This document shows positions 8,786-16,398 of a stretch of DNA of 44,277 nt, piece by piece. A program made the position numbers and the translations under genes. Position 1 is the stretch's first letter. Each line of letters opens with the position of its first letter. Under the pieces are notes generated by a model. That model did not search any database. It was not told the DNA's origin and saw only the letters and a list, made by a program, of their open reading frames with translations. This DNA comes from Clostridium sp. Its GTDB lineage: Bacteria; Bacillota; Clostridia; Lachnospirales; Lachnospiraceae. The stretch spans positions 1 through 44,277 of the forward strand of contig JAMPEW010000023.1 in assembly GCA_023664775.1 (NCBI GenBank). The letters are read 5' to 3'.

Positions 8786-10501
8786 TTACATTACAATTTC
8801 ATAGGCTTCGCTTCCAAGCCTGACATGAATAACCTTGTGATTATATGCCATTTTATTGTATTTCATGGCAAATTTTGTAGAAAATTTAAGCTTTTCCTGC
8901 GTGTTTGCAAACTTCATTACAGGTTCTTCCTCCATAATCTTATAATCGGTTCCCCATTCGCCGATAACCTTTTGTGTATCATTTATAAAAAATCTCTTTT
9001 TGTCCGTATAGATTGCGTTATTTCTGTACATGAAATTTGTATACATATTTGCACCGGAGCTGGATGCCGTAAATACGATTTCCGCACCCGGAAATTTGCA
9101 GTTTATATTTTTTACAAGCTCCTTTACCTCATTCATTCTCAAATAGGAAAGGGACTCATTACATACAAACATAACTCCCTTATTACGCCTACAGTTAATC
9201 TCCTCCAGCCATGTAAAATCCATAATGTCCCTGCCTATGGTTTTCTCACGCTCACGCTCGCCGTACATGGCGCGGCGCACAGACATAATATTGTGGGTGT
9301 CCACGCTGTACCACTGTATTCTTCCGTTATCAAGCCTTGCGAACATATTTCCAAGCCCGCATTTTAGATTTATGATTGACGCATTGGGAAATTGCATGAT
9401 GAATCTTCTGACCTTTGTGTCACAGGCATTACATACAGATGCAAGCATCAGACTTCTGTATTCGCTTATACGGGTTTTCAGTGACGAAAAATCTATGTGA
9501 TTGTCATATATAAATCTTTCAGCCCACTCATCCTTTATAATATCCGAATACTTTTTCGTCCATCCTGCCATCATCTTTACAGGGTACAGCTCTGCCAAAG
9601 AGTTGTCATAGCTTCCGCTTATGACGTCCTCCAAATACCCAAATGCATCCCTTGAAGCCTTGCTGTCCTGAAACATAAAGTCATAGTCCGCCCTCTCAAA
9701 CTCAAAAAAGCGTACATTCACGCCCTGAAGCTTCGCCTTATTGTAAAATGCCCTTGCATAGCAGTTGAAAATATCTTCTATGCCCGAAAAAATAACAACA
9801 TCATCGCATATATCCGTATAGTCCTCATAAAAAGGACTTGTATACTCAGTTTTTACCGCATAATCCTTAACCCAGTTTACATTGATAAATTCCTTGGCGG
9901 CATCATTAAAGAAATGTCCCTTTTTTACGCTGCCCTTATTTTTTACCTGCTTTTCCAATTCCATGTCAAAAAACTCTGCGTCTATCAACGGCGATAAAAG
10001 CACAAGCTGATCCGGCTTTCTAAAGCCCTCCTTCCATGCAATCATGGCAAGGGACAGTGCAAGCCCCGCACCGGAGGAATCTCCCATTAAAACGAGTCTT
10101 TTTATATCATATCCCATTGTAAGATCCGCATACGTCCTCTGCAGCATATTAAACGTATCACGGCATGACGACTCAGGCGCTAAAGGATACATGGGTACAA
10201 AAACACCTGCGCCCATATTTTTTGCAAGCCTTAATATAAATTCCCAATGTGCGGCAGTGATATGCTTACACATATAACCTCCATACAAATAAAAAATATA
10301 TACACCGTTGAAATTTTTATTCGGATGTATTCTGTAGCATTTACAGCCTGCCTCCACAAGCTCATCCATCTGAAAATTTTTTGCAATCTCCCTTGTAATT
10401 CCCGAAGGAAGCCTGCCGGTATATTTTTTATGATCCTTAAGCACACAGTCTTTTATGTATTCGCTATTCACTTTTCCCAATAGGTGTTTTTCCATGCCCA
10501 T
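8786..10501 (-). CDS. fusion of a degenerate HSL-type alpha/beta hydrolase with an LCMT/PPM-type carboxyl methyltransferase
   Basis: A 571-aa two-domain protein. Residues about 1-300 follow the hormone-sensitive-lipase esterase fold: YPLAPE (105-110), nucleophile elbow GDSSG (S142) and GIEDI (D243). Two key histidines are missing: the oxyanion HGG motif reads YGG (Y73) and the catalytic HDF motif reads YDF (Y273), so hydrolysis is doubtful. Residues about 310-571 resemble class I methyltransferases of the leucine carboxyl methyltransferase/Ppm1 group: INLKCGLGNMFARLD (377-391) and SVD (399-401). It heads an operon with an exporter and a CPBP protease. The methyltransferase assignment is from motif pattern and is less sure than the hydrolase one. 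The exact start (10501 or 10495) is uncertain. Confidence 0.7.
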   Translation of the reverse strand: MGMEKHLLGKVNSEYIKDCVLKDHKKYTGRLPSGITREIAKNFQMDELVEAGCKCYRIHPNKNFNGVYIFYLYGGYMCKHITAAHWEFILRLAKNMGAGVFVPMYPLAPESSCRDTFNMLQRTYADLTMGYDIKRLVLMGDSSGAGLALSLAMIAWKEGFRKPDQLVLLSPLIDAEFFDMELEKQVKNKGSVKKGHFFNDAAKEFINVNWVKDYAVKTEYTSPFYEDYTDICDDVVIFSGIEDIFNCYARAFYNKAKLQGVNVRFFEFERADYDFMFQDSKASRDAFGYLEDVISGSYDNSLAELYPVKMMAGWTKKYSDIIKDEWAERFIYDNHIDFSSLKTRISEYRSLMLASVCNACDTKVRRFIMQFPNASIINLKCGLGNMFARLDNGRIQWYSVDTHNIMSVRRAMYGEREREKTIGRDIMDFTWLEEINCRRNKGVMFVCNESLSYLRMNEVKELVKNINCKFPGAEIVFTASSSGANMYTNFMYRNNAIYTDKKRFFINDTQKVIGEWGTDYKIMEEEPVMKFANTQEKLKFSTKFAMKYNKMAYNHKVIHVRLGSEAYEIVM

Positions 10502-10559
10502 ATTAATCCGTTAAAATTCCTCTCAAATTCCAAGTGTTAAAAAATTGCTGACCACTTTT

Positions 10560-10588
10560 ATTATACTATTTTTAAAGGTATTAAGCAA
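10560..10588 (-). promoter_or_regulatory. sigma-A promoter of the esterase/methyltransferase-exporter operon
   Basis: On the minus strand TTGCTT (10588-10583) and TATAAT (10565-10560) are separated by 17 bp. They lie about 60 bp before the ATG at 10501. The tRNA terminator ends just upstream. Confidence 0.7.
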
Positions 10589-10595
10589 TAAAAGA

Positions 10596-10631
10596 AAAAG
10601 CACAAAGCCATATTAAAAGCCTTGTGCTTTT
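10596..10631 (-). terminator. rho-independent terminator after tRNA-Leu
   Basis: On the minus strand AAAAGCACAAGGC pairs with the copy ending GTGCTTTT (one mismatch in 13 pairs), followed by TTTTTCTTTT. It begins 2 nt after the tRNA 3' end. Confidence 0.88.
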
Positions 10632-10633
10632 CA

Positions 10634-10717
10634 TGCAGTTGATGGGACTTGAACCCACACCCGCGTAAGCGGACATGAACCTGAATCATGCGCGTATGCC
10701 AATTCCGCCACAACTGC
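10634..10717 (-). tRNA. tRNA-Leu (anticodon CAG)
   Basis: An 84-nt tRNA with acceptor stem GCAGTTG/CAACTGC, D arm closed by GCG/CGC, anticodon stem CATGA/TCATG with loop TTCAGGT (anticodon CAG, reading CUG), a long class II variable arm (TCCGC/GCGGG), T arm GTGGG-TTCAAGT-CCCAT and discriminator A. The long variable arm and the discriminator A fit tRNA-Leu. The 3' CCA is not encoded. Confidence 0.95.
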
Positions 10718-10731
10718 CCATGCATTTACGC

Positions 10732-10761
10732 ATCATACCATTATATAGTGCAGCTTGTCAA
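10732..10761 (-). promoter_or_regulatory. promoter of tRNA-Leu
   Basis: On the minus strand TTGACA (10761-10756), an 18-bp spacer and TATGAT (10737-10732) lie 15 bp before the tRNA 5' end. Confidence 0.75.
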
Positions 10762-10774
10762 GAACAAACCTACT

Positions 10775-11872
10775 CTATTGTGCATCAGAATCTGTAACAG
10801 GCGTTCCATTTTCCACTACAAAGTCGAATACCTTTTCAGCAATTGCATAGTAGGTTATATCATCCTTTGTATACTGCTCGTAAAGCTCCTCCGTCTCCTC
10901 AATGCCGTATGCCTCCATAACCATTTTCTCTGCCGCCTCTATATCCTCATCCGTTATCTCAAGATTCTCAGCCTTTGCGATTGCACATACAACAATTTTC
11001 TCCTTGAGATAATCCTCAACAAGACCTGAAATATAATTTACAAACGTCTCCTCAGAAGCCATGCCGTAAACTGCCGTTACATAGAGCTCCAAATCATATC
11101 CGTATGTTTTCGCCTCATCCTCAACATTTTTTACAGTATCGTCTACAAGCTGCTGCATCTCCTGCTCCGGATACTCAATGATTGTCGTGTTGTCAATGAT
11201 TGCAGTCATAACTGTCGTTCTATTTGCATTTTTATTTGTATTCGCATAATATTCCTCAAGGCTGTTTCTTGTGTTTGTCTCATACTCCTCCCTTGAAGCC
11301 GCCTCCGTGTAAGAGGCAACAAATTCATCCGTATATTCCGGATACGTTACCCTTTGACAGGAATTGATTGTAATGTTGAACACTGCATCCTTTCCTGCAA
11401 GGTCAGGATTATTTTCATACACCTCAGGGAATGTTACATCAATATCAAAGGTTTCTCCAACCTCATGTCCGATAATGCCTTCCTCAAAGCCCGGTATCAT
11501 TCCTCCCTGTCCCAGCGTTAAGTCAGTGCCCTGCCCCTGTGTAGAGCCTCCCTCAAATTCTACGCCGTCAATGGAGCCTACAAAATCCACATTTACAACA
11601 TCACCGCTCTGAACCTTGCCAGATGTAAGAGGCTCAGAAACCGAATATTGGGAAAGCAGATTGTCAACCTGTGCCTGCACCATATCATCGGTAACCTCCG
11701 TTACCACTGCATTGTATTCAACACCCTTATACTCTCCTAACGTACACATCGCTGAATATTTATCTATCATATCCTCAGGCTTCATGCCTTTATCCTTGCC
11801 ACAGCCTGACAGCAGGGTAAGTCCCATTGAAAACGCTAATATGCCGACAGCATACTTTTTCTTTTTATTCAT
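10775..11872 (-). CDS. FKBP-type/trigger-factor-like peptidyl-prolyl isomerase lipoprotein
   Basis: A 365-aa extracytoplasmic foldase. Residues 1-24 form a lipoprotein signal ending LLSGC (lipidated Cys24). A trigger-factor-like linker with paired acidic helices precedes an FKBP domain (about 86-170, from SGDVVNVDFVG through MIPGFEEGIIGHEVGE to FPEVY). The C-terminal half is helical and like the trigger-factor chaperone arm. It should help secreted proteins fold at the outer face of the membrane by isomerising Xaa-Pro bonds. It stands alone on the minus strand. A second foldase lipoprotein of the unrelated parvulin type lies at 15.3 kb. Confidence 0.88.
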   Translation of the reverse strand: MNKKKKYAVGILAFSMGLTLLSGCGKDKGMKPEDMIDKYSAMCTLGEYKGVEYNAVVTEVTDDMVQAQVDNLLSQYSVSEPLTSGKVQSGDVVNVDFVGSIDGVEFEGGSTQGQGTDLTLGQGGMIPGFEEGIIGHEVGETFDIDVTFPEVYENNPDLAGKDAVFNITINSCQRVTYPEYTDEFVASYTEAASREEYETNTRNSLEEYYANTNKNANRTTVMTAIIDNTTIIEYPEQEMQQLVDDTVKNVEDEAKTYGYDLELYVTAVYGMASEETFVNYISGLVEDYLKEKIVVCAIAKAENLEITDEDIEAAEKMVMEAYGIEETEELYEQYTKDDITYYAIAEKVFDFVVENGTPVTDSDAQ

Positions 11873-12007
11873 AATAATATTCCTTCCATATGTTATACTA
11901 TATATTACTAAACTTTTATATCACACTTTCACTAAAAAATAAAGTGTATTTTTTGTGAACCCTTTATTTTTAAGGGTTTTTAAGTTGTTTTGTGATTTTC
12001 GGCTAAA

Positions 12008-12053
12008 ACACTACATCTTGTAATTTTTTTAAAAACAACACAATATTTAGTAG
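12008..12053 (+). promoter_or_regulatory. tandem NrdR-box-like operators
   Basis: Two 16-bp elements, acactacatcttgtaa (12008-12023) and acacaatatttagtag (12038-12053), resemble the NrdR box ACACWATATATWGTGT. They are 30 bp apart centre to centre, close to three helical turns, as is usual for NrdR pairs. The second overlaps the -35 of the nrdD promoter. NrdR represses ribonucleotide reductase genes when dATP is high. The match is by eye. Confidence 0.6.
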
Positions 12054-12079
12054 ACATATTATATTTAAGGTGTTATAAT
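12051..12079 (+). promoter_or_regulatory. promoter of nrdD-nrdG-dut
   Basis: TAGACA (12051-12056), a 17-bp spacer and TATAAT (12074-12079) lie 64 bp before the nrdD ATG. Confidence 0.7.
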
Positions 12080-12142
12080 AACAATCCATGGGGATAAAAA
12101 ACAGAACAAACCATTACCAATATTTATGTTAGGAGATGTACT

Positions 12143-14269
12143 ATGAAAGTAATCAAAAGGGACGGTCATACAGTCACCTATGACCGAACAAAAATTGTTA
12201 CTGCAATTCAGAAGGCAAATGCTGAGGTAGAGCCTTGCGAAAAGGTTACAGATGACAAAATAGAAGAAATCGTTGAGGGGATTGAGGCAAAAAACCGTTC
12301 ACGAATGCTTGTTGAGGACATTCAGGATATAATCGAGCAAAATCTTATGGATGATAAGAAATTTGTTCTTGCCAAGACCTACATTATATATCGTTATACA
12401 CGTGAGCTTGTCAGAAAGGCAAACACAACGGATGATTCGATTTTAAGTCTTATTCAGAACAGAAATAAAGATGTTATGGAGGAAAATTCAAATAAAAATG
12501 CAACCGTTGCCTCCACACAGAGAGATTTAATTGCAGGCGAGGTTTCAAAGGACCTTACAAGAAGGGTTCTTCTTCCTGAAAAAATATCAAAGGCACACGA
12601 CGAGGGGGCAATCCATTTCCACGATGCAGATTACTTTCTTCAGCCAATATTCAATTGCTGCCTTATCAACATAGGTGACATGCTTGATAACGGCACAGTA
12701 ATGAACGGAAAGCTTATCGAAAGTCCGAAAAGCTTTCAGGTTGCATGTACCGTAATGACACAGATCATATCCTCTGTTGCAAGCAGCCAGTACGGCGGCC
12801 AGTCGGTTGATATCAGACATTTGGGTAAATATCTCCGCAAGAGCTACAACAAATATAAAAGTAAGCTTGTTGAGGATTACGGCAACAGCATTGATGATGA
12901 AATTCTTGAAAAAATGGCGCGTGACAGATTAAACGATGAGCTTCGTTCAGGCGTACAGACAATTCAATATCAAATCAATACCTTGATGACGACAAACGGA
13001 CAGTCACCGTTTGTAACGCTTTTCCTGAACCTTGACCCTAAGGATGAATATGTAGAGGAAAATGCAATTATCATAGAGGAAATATTAAGGCAGCGGCTTG
13101 AGGGAATAAAAAATGAAAAGGGCGTTTATGTCACTCCTGCATTTCCTAAGCTTATCTATGTACTTGACGAGCATAACTGCTTAAAGGGTGGAAAATATGA
13201 TTATATAACAAAGCTTGCAGTCAGATGCTCTGCAAAGAGACTTTACCCTGATTATATTTCAGCTAAAAAAATGCGGGAAAACTATGAGGGAAATGTATTC
13301 TCCTGTATGGGCTGCCGTTCCTTCCTCTCGCCTTGGAAGGACGAGGATGGAAATTACAAATGGGAGGGACGCTTCAATCAGGGTGTTGTAAGCCTTAACC
13401 TTCCTCAAATCGGCATTATTGCAAAGGGCGATGAGGATAAATTCTGGAAGCTCCTTGATGAGCGGCTTACGCTTTGCTATGAGGCATTAATGTGCCGTCA
13501 CCGTGCGCTTTTGGGAATCACCTCAGATGTAAGCCCTGTTCACTGGCAGTACGGCGCCATTACAAGACTGAAAAAGGGTGAAAAAATTGACAAGCTTTTA
13601 ACAAACGGCTACTCAACCATTTCCCTTGGTTATATCGGCTTATATGAAGTAACAAAGCTTATGAAGGGCGTAAGCCATACAACGCCTGAGGGCGAAGCAT
13701 TTGCACTGAAGGTTATGAAAAAGCTCCGCAAGGCATGTGATACATGGAAGGCAGAAACAGGCTTAAGCTTCGCATTATACGGAACTCCTGCAGAGTCATT
13801 ATGCTACCGATTTGCAAGAATCGACCAGGAGCGTTTTGGAACAATCCCTGACGTTACCGACAAGGGCTACTATACAAATTCCTACCATGTTGACGTGCGT
13901 GAAAAAATAGATGCCTTCAGCAAGTTCAGGTTTGAGAGCCAATTCCAGACAATATCCTCAGGAGGCGCAATTTCCTATGTGGAAATACCAAACATGAGAC
14001 ATAATCTTGAGGCGCTTGAGGAGGTTGTACGATTTATTTACGACAACATCCAGTATGCTGAGTTTAACACAAAGTCAGATTACTGCCATGTATGCGATTA
14101 TGACGGAGAAATCATAATCAATGACGACAATGAATGGGAATGTCCACAGTGCGGAAACAAAGACCACTCAAAAATGAACGTGACAAGACGTACCTGCGGC
14201 TACCTTGGAGAAAACTTTTGGAATGTAGGCAAAACGAAGGAAATTAAGTCAAGAGTGCTTCATTTGTAA
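12143..14269 (+). CDS. nrdD: anaerobic ribonucleoside-triphosphate reductase (class III, glycyl radical)
   Basis: A 708-aa oxygen-sensitive enzyme that makes deoxyribonucleotides from ribonucleoside triphosphates. Residues about 1-90 are an ATP-cone, the allosteric activity domain. The catalytic barrel contains the FNCCLINIGDML and FSCMGCRSFLSP cysteine segments. Near the C terminus are two CxxC pairs (CHVC and CPQC) that bind zinc, followed by the glycyl-radical motif RTCGYLG; the radical glycine is about G686. The length matches the E. coli enzyme (712 aa). The start has AGGAG 8 nt upstream. It is followed by its activase after 18 bp. Confidence 0.97.
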   Translation: MKVIKRDGHTVTYDRTKIVTAIQKANAEVEPCEKVTDDKIEEIVEGIEAKNRSRMLVEDIQDIIEQNLMDDKKFVLAKTYIIYRYTRELVRKANTTDDSILSLIQNRNKDVMEENSNKNATVASTQRDLIAGEVSKDLTRRVLLPEKISKAHDEGAIHFHDADYFLQPIFNCCLINIGDMLDNGTVMNGKLIESPKSFQVACTVMTQIISSVASSQYGGQSVDIRHLGKYLRKSYNKYKSKLVEDYGNSIDDEILEKMARDRLNDELRSGVQTIQYQINTLMTTNGQSPFVTLFLNLDPKDEYVEENAIIIEEILRQRLEGIKNEKGVYVTPAFPKLIYVLDEHNCLKGGKYDYITKLAVRCSAKRLYPDYISAKKMRENYEGNVFSCMGCRSFLSPWKDEDGNYKWEGRFNQGVVSLNLPQIGIIAKGDEDKFWKLLDERLTLCYEALMCRHRALLGITSDVSPVHWQYGAITRLKKGEKIDKLLTNGYSTISLGYIGLYEVTKLMKGVSHTTPEGEAFALKVMKKLRKACDTWKAETGLSFALYGTPAESLCYRFARIDQERFGTIPDVTDKGYYTNSYHVDVREKIDAFSKFRFESQFQTISSGGAISYVEIPNMRHNLEALEEVVRFIYDNIQYAEFNTKSDYCHVCDYDGEIIINDDNEWECPQCGNKDHSKMNVTRRTCGYLGENFWNVGKTKEIKSRVLHL

Positions 14270-14287
14270 AATCGAAAGGAACACAAA

Positions 14288-14824
14288 ATGAATTACGCTG
14301 ATATTAAGGAATTTGATGTTGCTAACGGCACGGGAGTCCGGGTTTCCCTTTTCGTGTCGGGCTGCAACCACCGCTGTAAGGGATGCTTCAATGAGATTGC
14401 ATGGGATTTCAATTACGGAAAGGTATTTACAAAAGCTGATGCAGACAAAATACTTGAAAGCCTTAAGCCTGATTATATACAGGGACTTTCCCTATTAGGC
14501 GGCGAACCGCTTGAATACAGCAACCAACAGGGACTACTTCCCCTTTTAAGACGTTTTTCCGAGGCCTATCCCAACAAAAATGTGTGGTGTTATACGGGCT
14601 TTGATTTTGAGCGGGACATACAGGAAAAAATGATGGTTATATGGCCTGAAACAAGAGAGCTTATCTCCTATATTGACATTCTTGTTGACGGAAAATTTGA
14701 GGAGGCTTTAAAGGATTTATCCCTTCGCTTCAGGGGCTCCTCAAATCAGAGAATCATCGACGTAAAAAAATCACTTGCAGAAGGAAAAACCGTACTTTGG
14801 AATCAGGAAGGAAATATAAAATGA
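14288..14824 (+). CDS. nrdG: anaerobic ribonucleotide reductase activating protein (radical SAM)
   Basis: A 178-aa radical SAM activase that places the glycyl radical on NrdD using S-adenosylmethionine and a [4Fe-4S] cluster. The cluster motif CNHRCKGC (Cx3Cx2C) is at about residues 26-33, and the GGEP SAM-binding motif at about 76-79. The start at 14288 has AAAGGA upstream. The stop overlaps the start of dut by the ATGA arrangement, so all three genes are translated together. Confidence 0.95.
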   Translation: MNYADIKEFDVANGTGVRVSLFVSGCNHRCKGCFNEIAWDFNYGKVFTKADADKILESLKPDYIQGLSLLGGEPLEYSNQQGLLPLLRRFSEAYPNKNVWCYTGFDFERDIQEKMMVIWPETRELISYIDILVDGKFEEALKDLSLRFRGSSNQRIIDVKKSLAEGKTVLWNQEGNIK

Positions 14825-15270
14825 TACAGACGATGAATGTAAATGTTAAAAAACTAAATGATAATGCAACAATCCCTGTATATGGCTCAGAGCTTGCGGC
14901 AGGCGCAGACCTTTACGCATGCATTGACGCTCCCCTTACAATTGAGGCAGGCACTACATATCTTGTGCCTACAGGACTTGCAATGGAAATCCCTATAGGA
15001 TGTGCAGGGCTTATCTATGCACGAAGCGGGCTTGCCTCCAAAAAGGGACTTGCTCCCGCAAACAAGGTGGGTGTAATTGATGCAGACTACCGGGGCGAAA
15101 TTATGGTAGCACTTCATAACCATTCAAAGGAAGCAGCAGTCATCGAACCAAAGGAACGAATTGCGCAGCTCGTAATAACCCCTTATATCGCAGCCGCCTT
15201 TCACACGGTTGAAGCATTAGAGGAAACAACGAGAGGTGCAAATGGCTTTGGTTCTACAGGAAACAAATAA
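14821..15270 (+). CDS. dut: deoxyuridine 5'-triphosphate nucleotidohydrolase (dUTPase)
   Basis: A 149-aa trimeric dUTPase that hydrolyses dUTP to dUMP, keeping uracil out of DNA and supplying thymidylate synthesis. All five family motifs are visible: AGADLYA, ARSGLA, GVIDADYRGEI with the catalytic Asp, RIAQLVI and RGANGFGSTG. The ATG at 14821 overlaps the nrdG stop and has AGGAAGG upstream; a TTG at 14797 would give a longer protein with no ribosome site. Linkage to nrdDG makes a small dNTP-supply operon. It converges with the parvulin lipoprotein gene 4 bp away. Confidence 0.95.
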   Translation: MIQTMNVNVKKLNDNATIPVYGSELAAGADLYACIDAPLTIEAGTTYLVPTGLAMEIPIGCAGLIYARSGLASKKGLAPANKVGVIDADYRGEIMVALHNHSKEAAVIEPKERIAQLVITPYIAAAFHTVEALEETTRGANGFGSTGNK

Positions 15271-15273
15271 GCA

Positions 15274-16332
15274 CTAATTAATTTTTCCATAAGCATCCAT
15301 ATTGACGGAGTCGGGATATGAAAAGCTTTCATCTATTTCATTTCTCCACTCTGTCAATTTTGATTTCAGGCGCTCATCTATGGCATCCTCTGTCATGACA
15401 GCCTTCTTTGCCTGCGTTGCCTTCTTATCCGTAAGGGCAATCATTTTAAAGACATGGTAGCCATATTCCGTCTCAATAACCGTGCTGTGCTCCCCATTTG
15501 ACATTGCATAAAGGACGTCGTGTACCTCCTCACCGTATATGTCCTTTATTTCTTCAGGCGACATTGTATATTCCTTTGCCTTATCAAGGCTGTACAGGGC
15601 AGCGATATCTTCAATGCTCTGCTCCCGTTTATTGTCATTGTCAATGGAAACCGTGGAAAGCTCCCCGCATGCCTCAACAGCACGCTCATACTGGGTATGT
15701 CTTTGCTCCTCAGAAAACGGTATAATATTTCCATTTGCGTCCTCTATGAAGCAATTAAAATACATATCATAAAATCTCGTCATTCTTGCCTGCTCGTCAG
15801 ACACCTCCACAGGGTCCTCAGCAAGCAATGCCTCCTCAACCGCCTTTGCCAGCCTGTTTTCCCTCATGACAAGCGTAACTGTTTCCAAATCAATGCTCAT
15901 CCTCCTTGTGTCTGCATCTGTAAGGCCCTTGAAAAATACCTCTGCCTCCGCCACAATTTCTTCTTCCTCAATATCAGTAAGCTTAATATTATAGTTCTCC
16001 GCCTGCCTGACCAATGTTTTTACACGCACAATTTCATTTATGACATCCTCACGGATAAGCTCTGCCGCAGAAGCCTCAGCGTCACTTCCGCTTGCCGCCT
16101 TCGTCTGCCATACATCCTCGCCGTAAAGCAGCTCATATTTTTCCTTTACCGTTGTATAATAGATATATGTTTCACCCACAGAAACATCCGTACCTCCAAA
16201 TGTAAATACAACCGTATCATCCTTTTGTTCTGTCTCGACAGTCTCTCCACAGCCTGTCACAAAGGCACACAAAAACATAATCATTATCGCCGCTATATAC
16301 TTATAAATTTTTTCTTCTTTTATTTTTTGCAT
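15274..16332 (-). CDS. parvulin/PrsA-SurA-like peptidyl-prolyl isomerase lipoprotein
   Basis: A 352-aa lipoprotein with a signal ending FVTGC (lipidated Cys28). It has a helical SurA/PrsA-like N-terminal region (about 60-190) and a C-terminal parvulin-like domain (about 200-320) marked by SIEDIAALYS, MSNGEHSTVIETEYGYHVFKMI. It is expected to fold secreted proteins at the membrane surface. The start at 16332 is chosen because GGGAG lies 7 nt upstream; the earlier ATG at 16362 has none. It is the last gene of the operon lipoprotein, uridyltransferase, pth, mfd, as is common for PrsA-like genes near mfd in Firmicutes. The parvulin domain is divergent, so isomerase activity is not certain. Confidence 0.85.
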   Translation of the reverse strand: MQKIKEEKIYKYIAAIMIMFLCAFVTGCGETVETEQKDDTVVFTFGGTDVSVGETYIYYTTVKEKYELLYGEDVWQTKAASGSDAEASAAELIREDVINEIVRVKTLVRQAENYNIKLTDIEEEEIVAEAEVFFKGLTDADTRRMSIDLETVTLVMRENRLAKAVEEALLAEDPVEVSDEQARMTRFYDMYFNCFIEDANGNIIPFSEEQRHTQYERAVEACGELSTVSIDNDNKREQSIEDIAALYSLDKAKEYTMSPEEIKDIYGEEVHDVLYAMSNGEHSTVIETEYGYHVFKMIALTDKKATQAKKAVMTEDAIDERLKSKLTEWRNEIDESFSYPDSVNMDAYGKIN

Positions 16333-16398
16333 TTTATTCTCCCAGCCTGCGCATCCATCCATAAGTGAACGCAGTATATCAATGTTCTTTAAGGGTCT

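Noticed and set aside
11958-11983. Stem AACCCTT/AAGGGTT with T-run on + in the gap before nrdD.
   Set aside because: No + transcript is known to enter from the left there; a weak 7-bp stem in AT-rich DNA is likely chance.
15520-16368. A 282-codon open frame on +.
   Set aside because: It is antisense to the parvulin lipoprotein gene, has no ribosome site and gives a Cys/His-rich product without family features.
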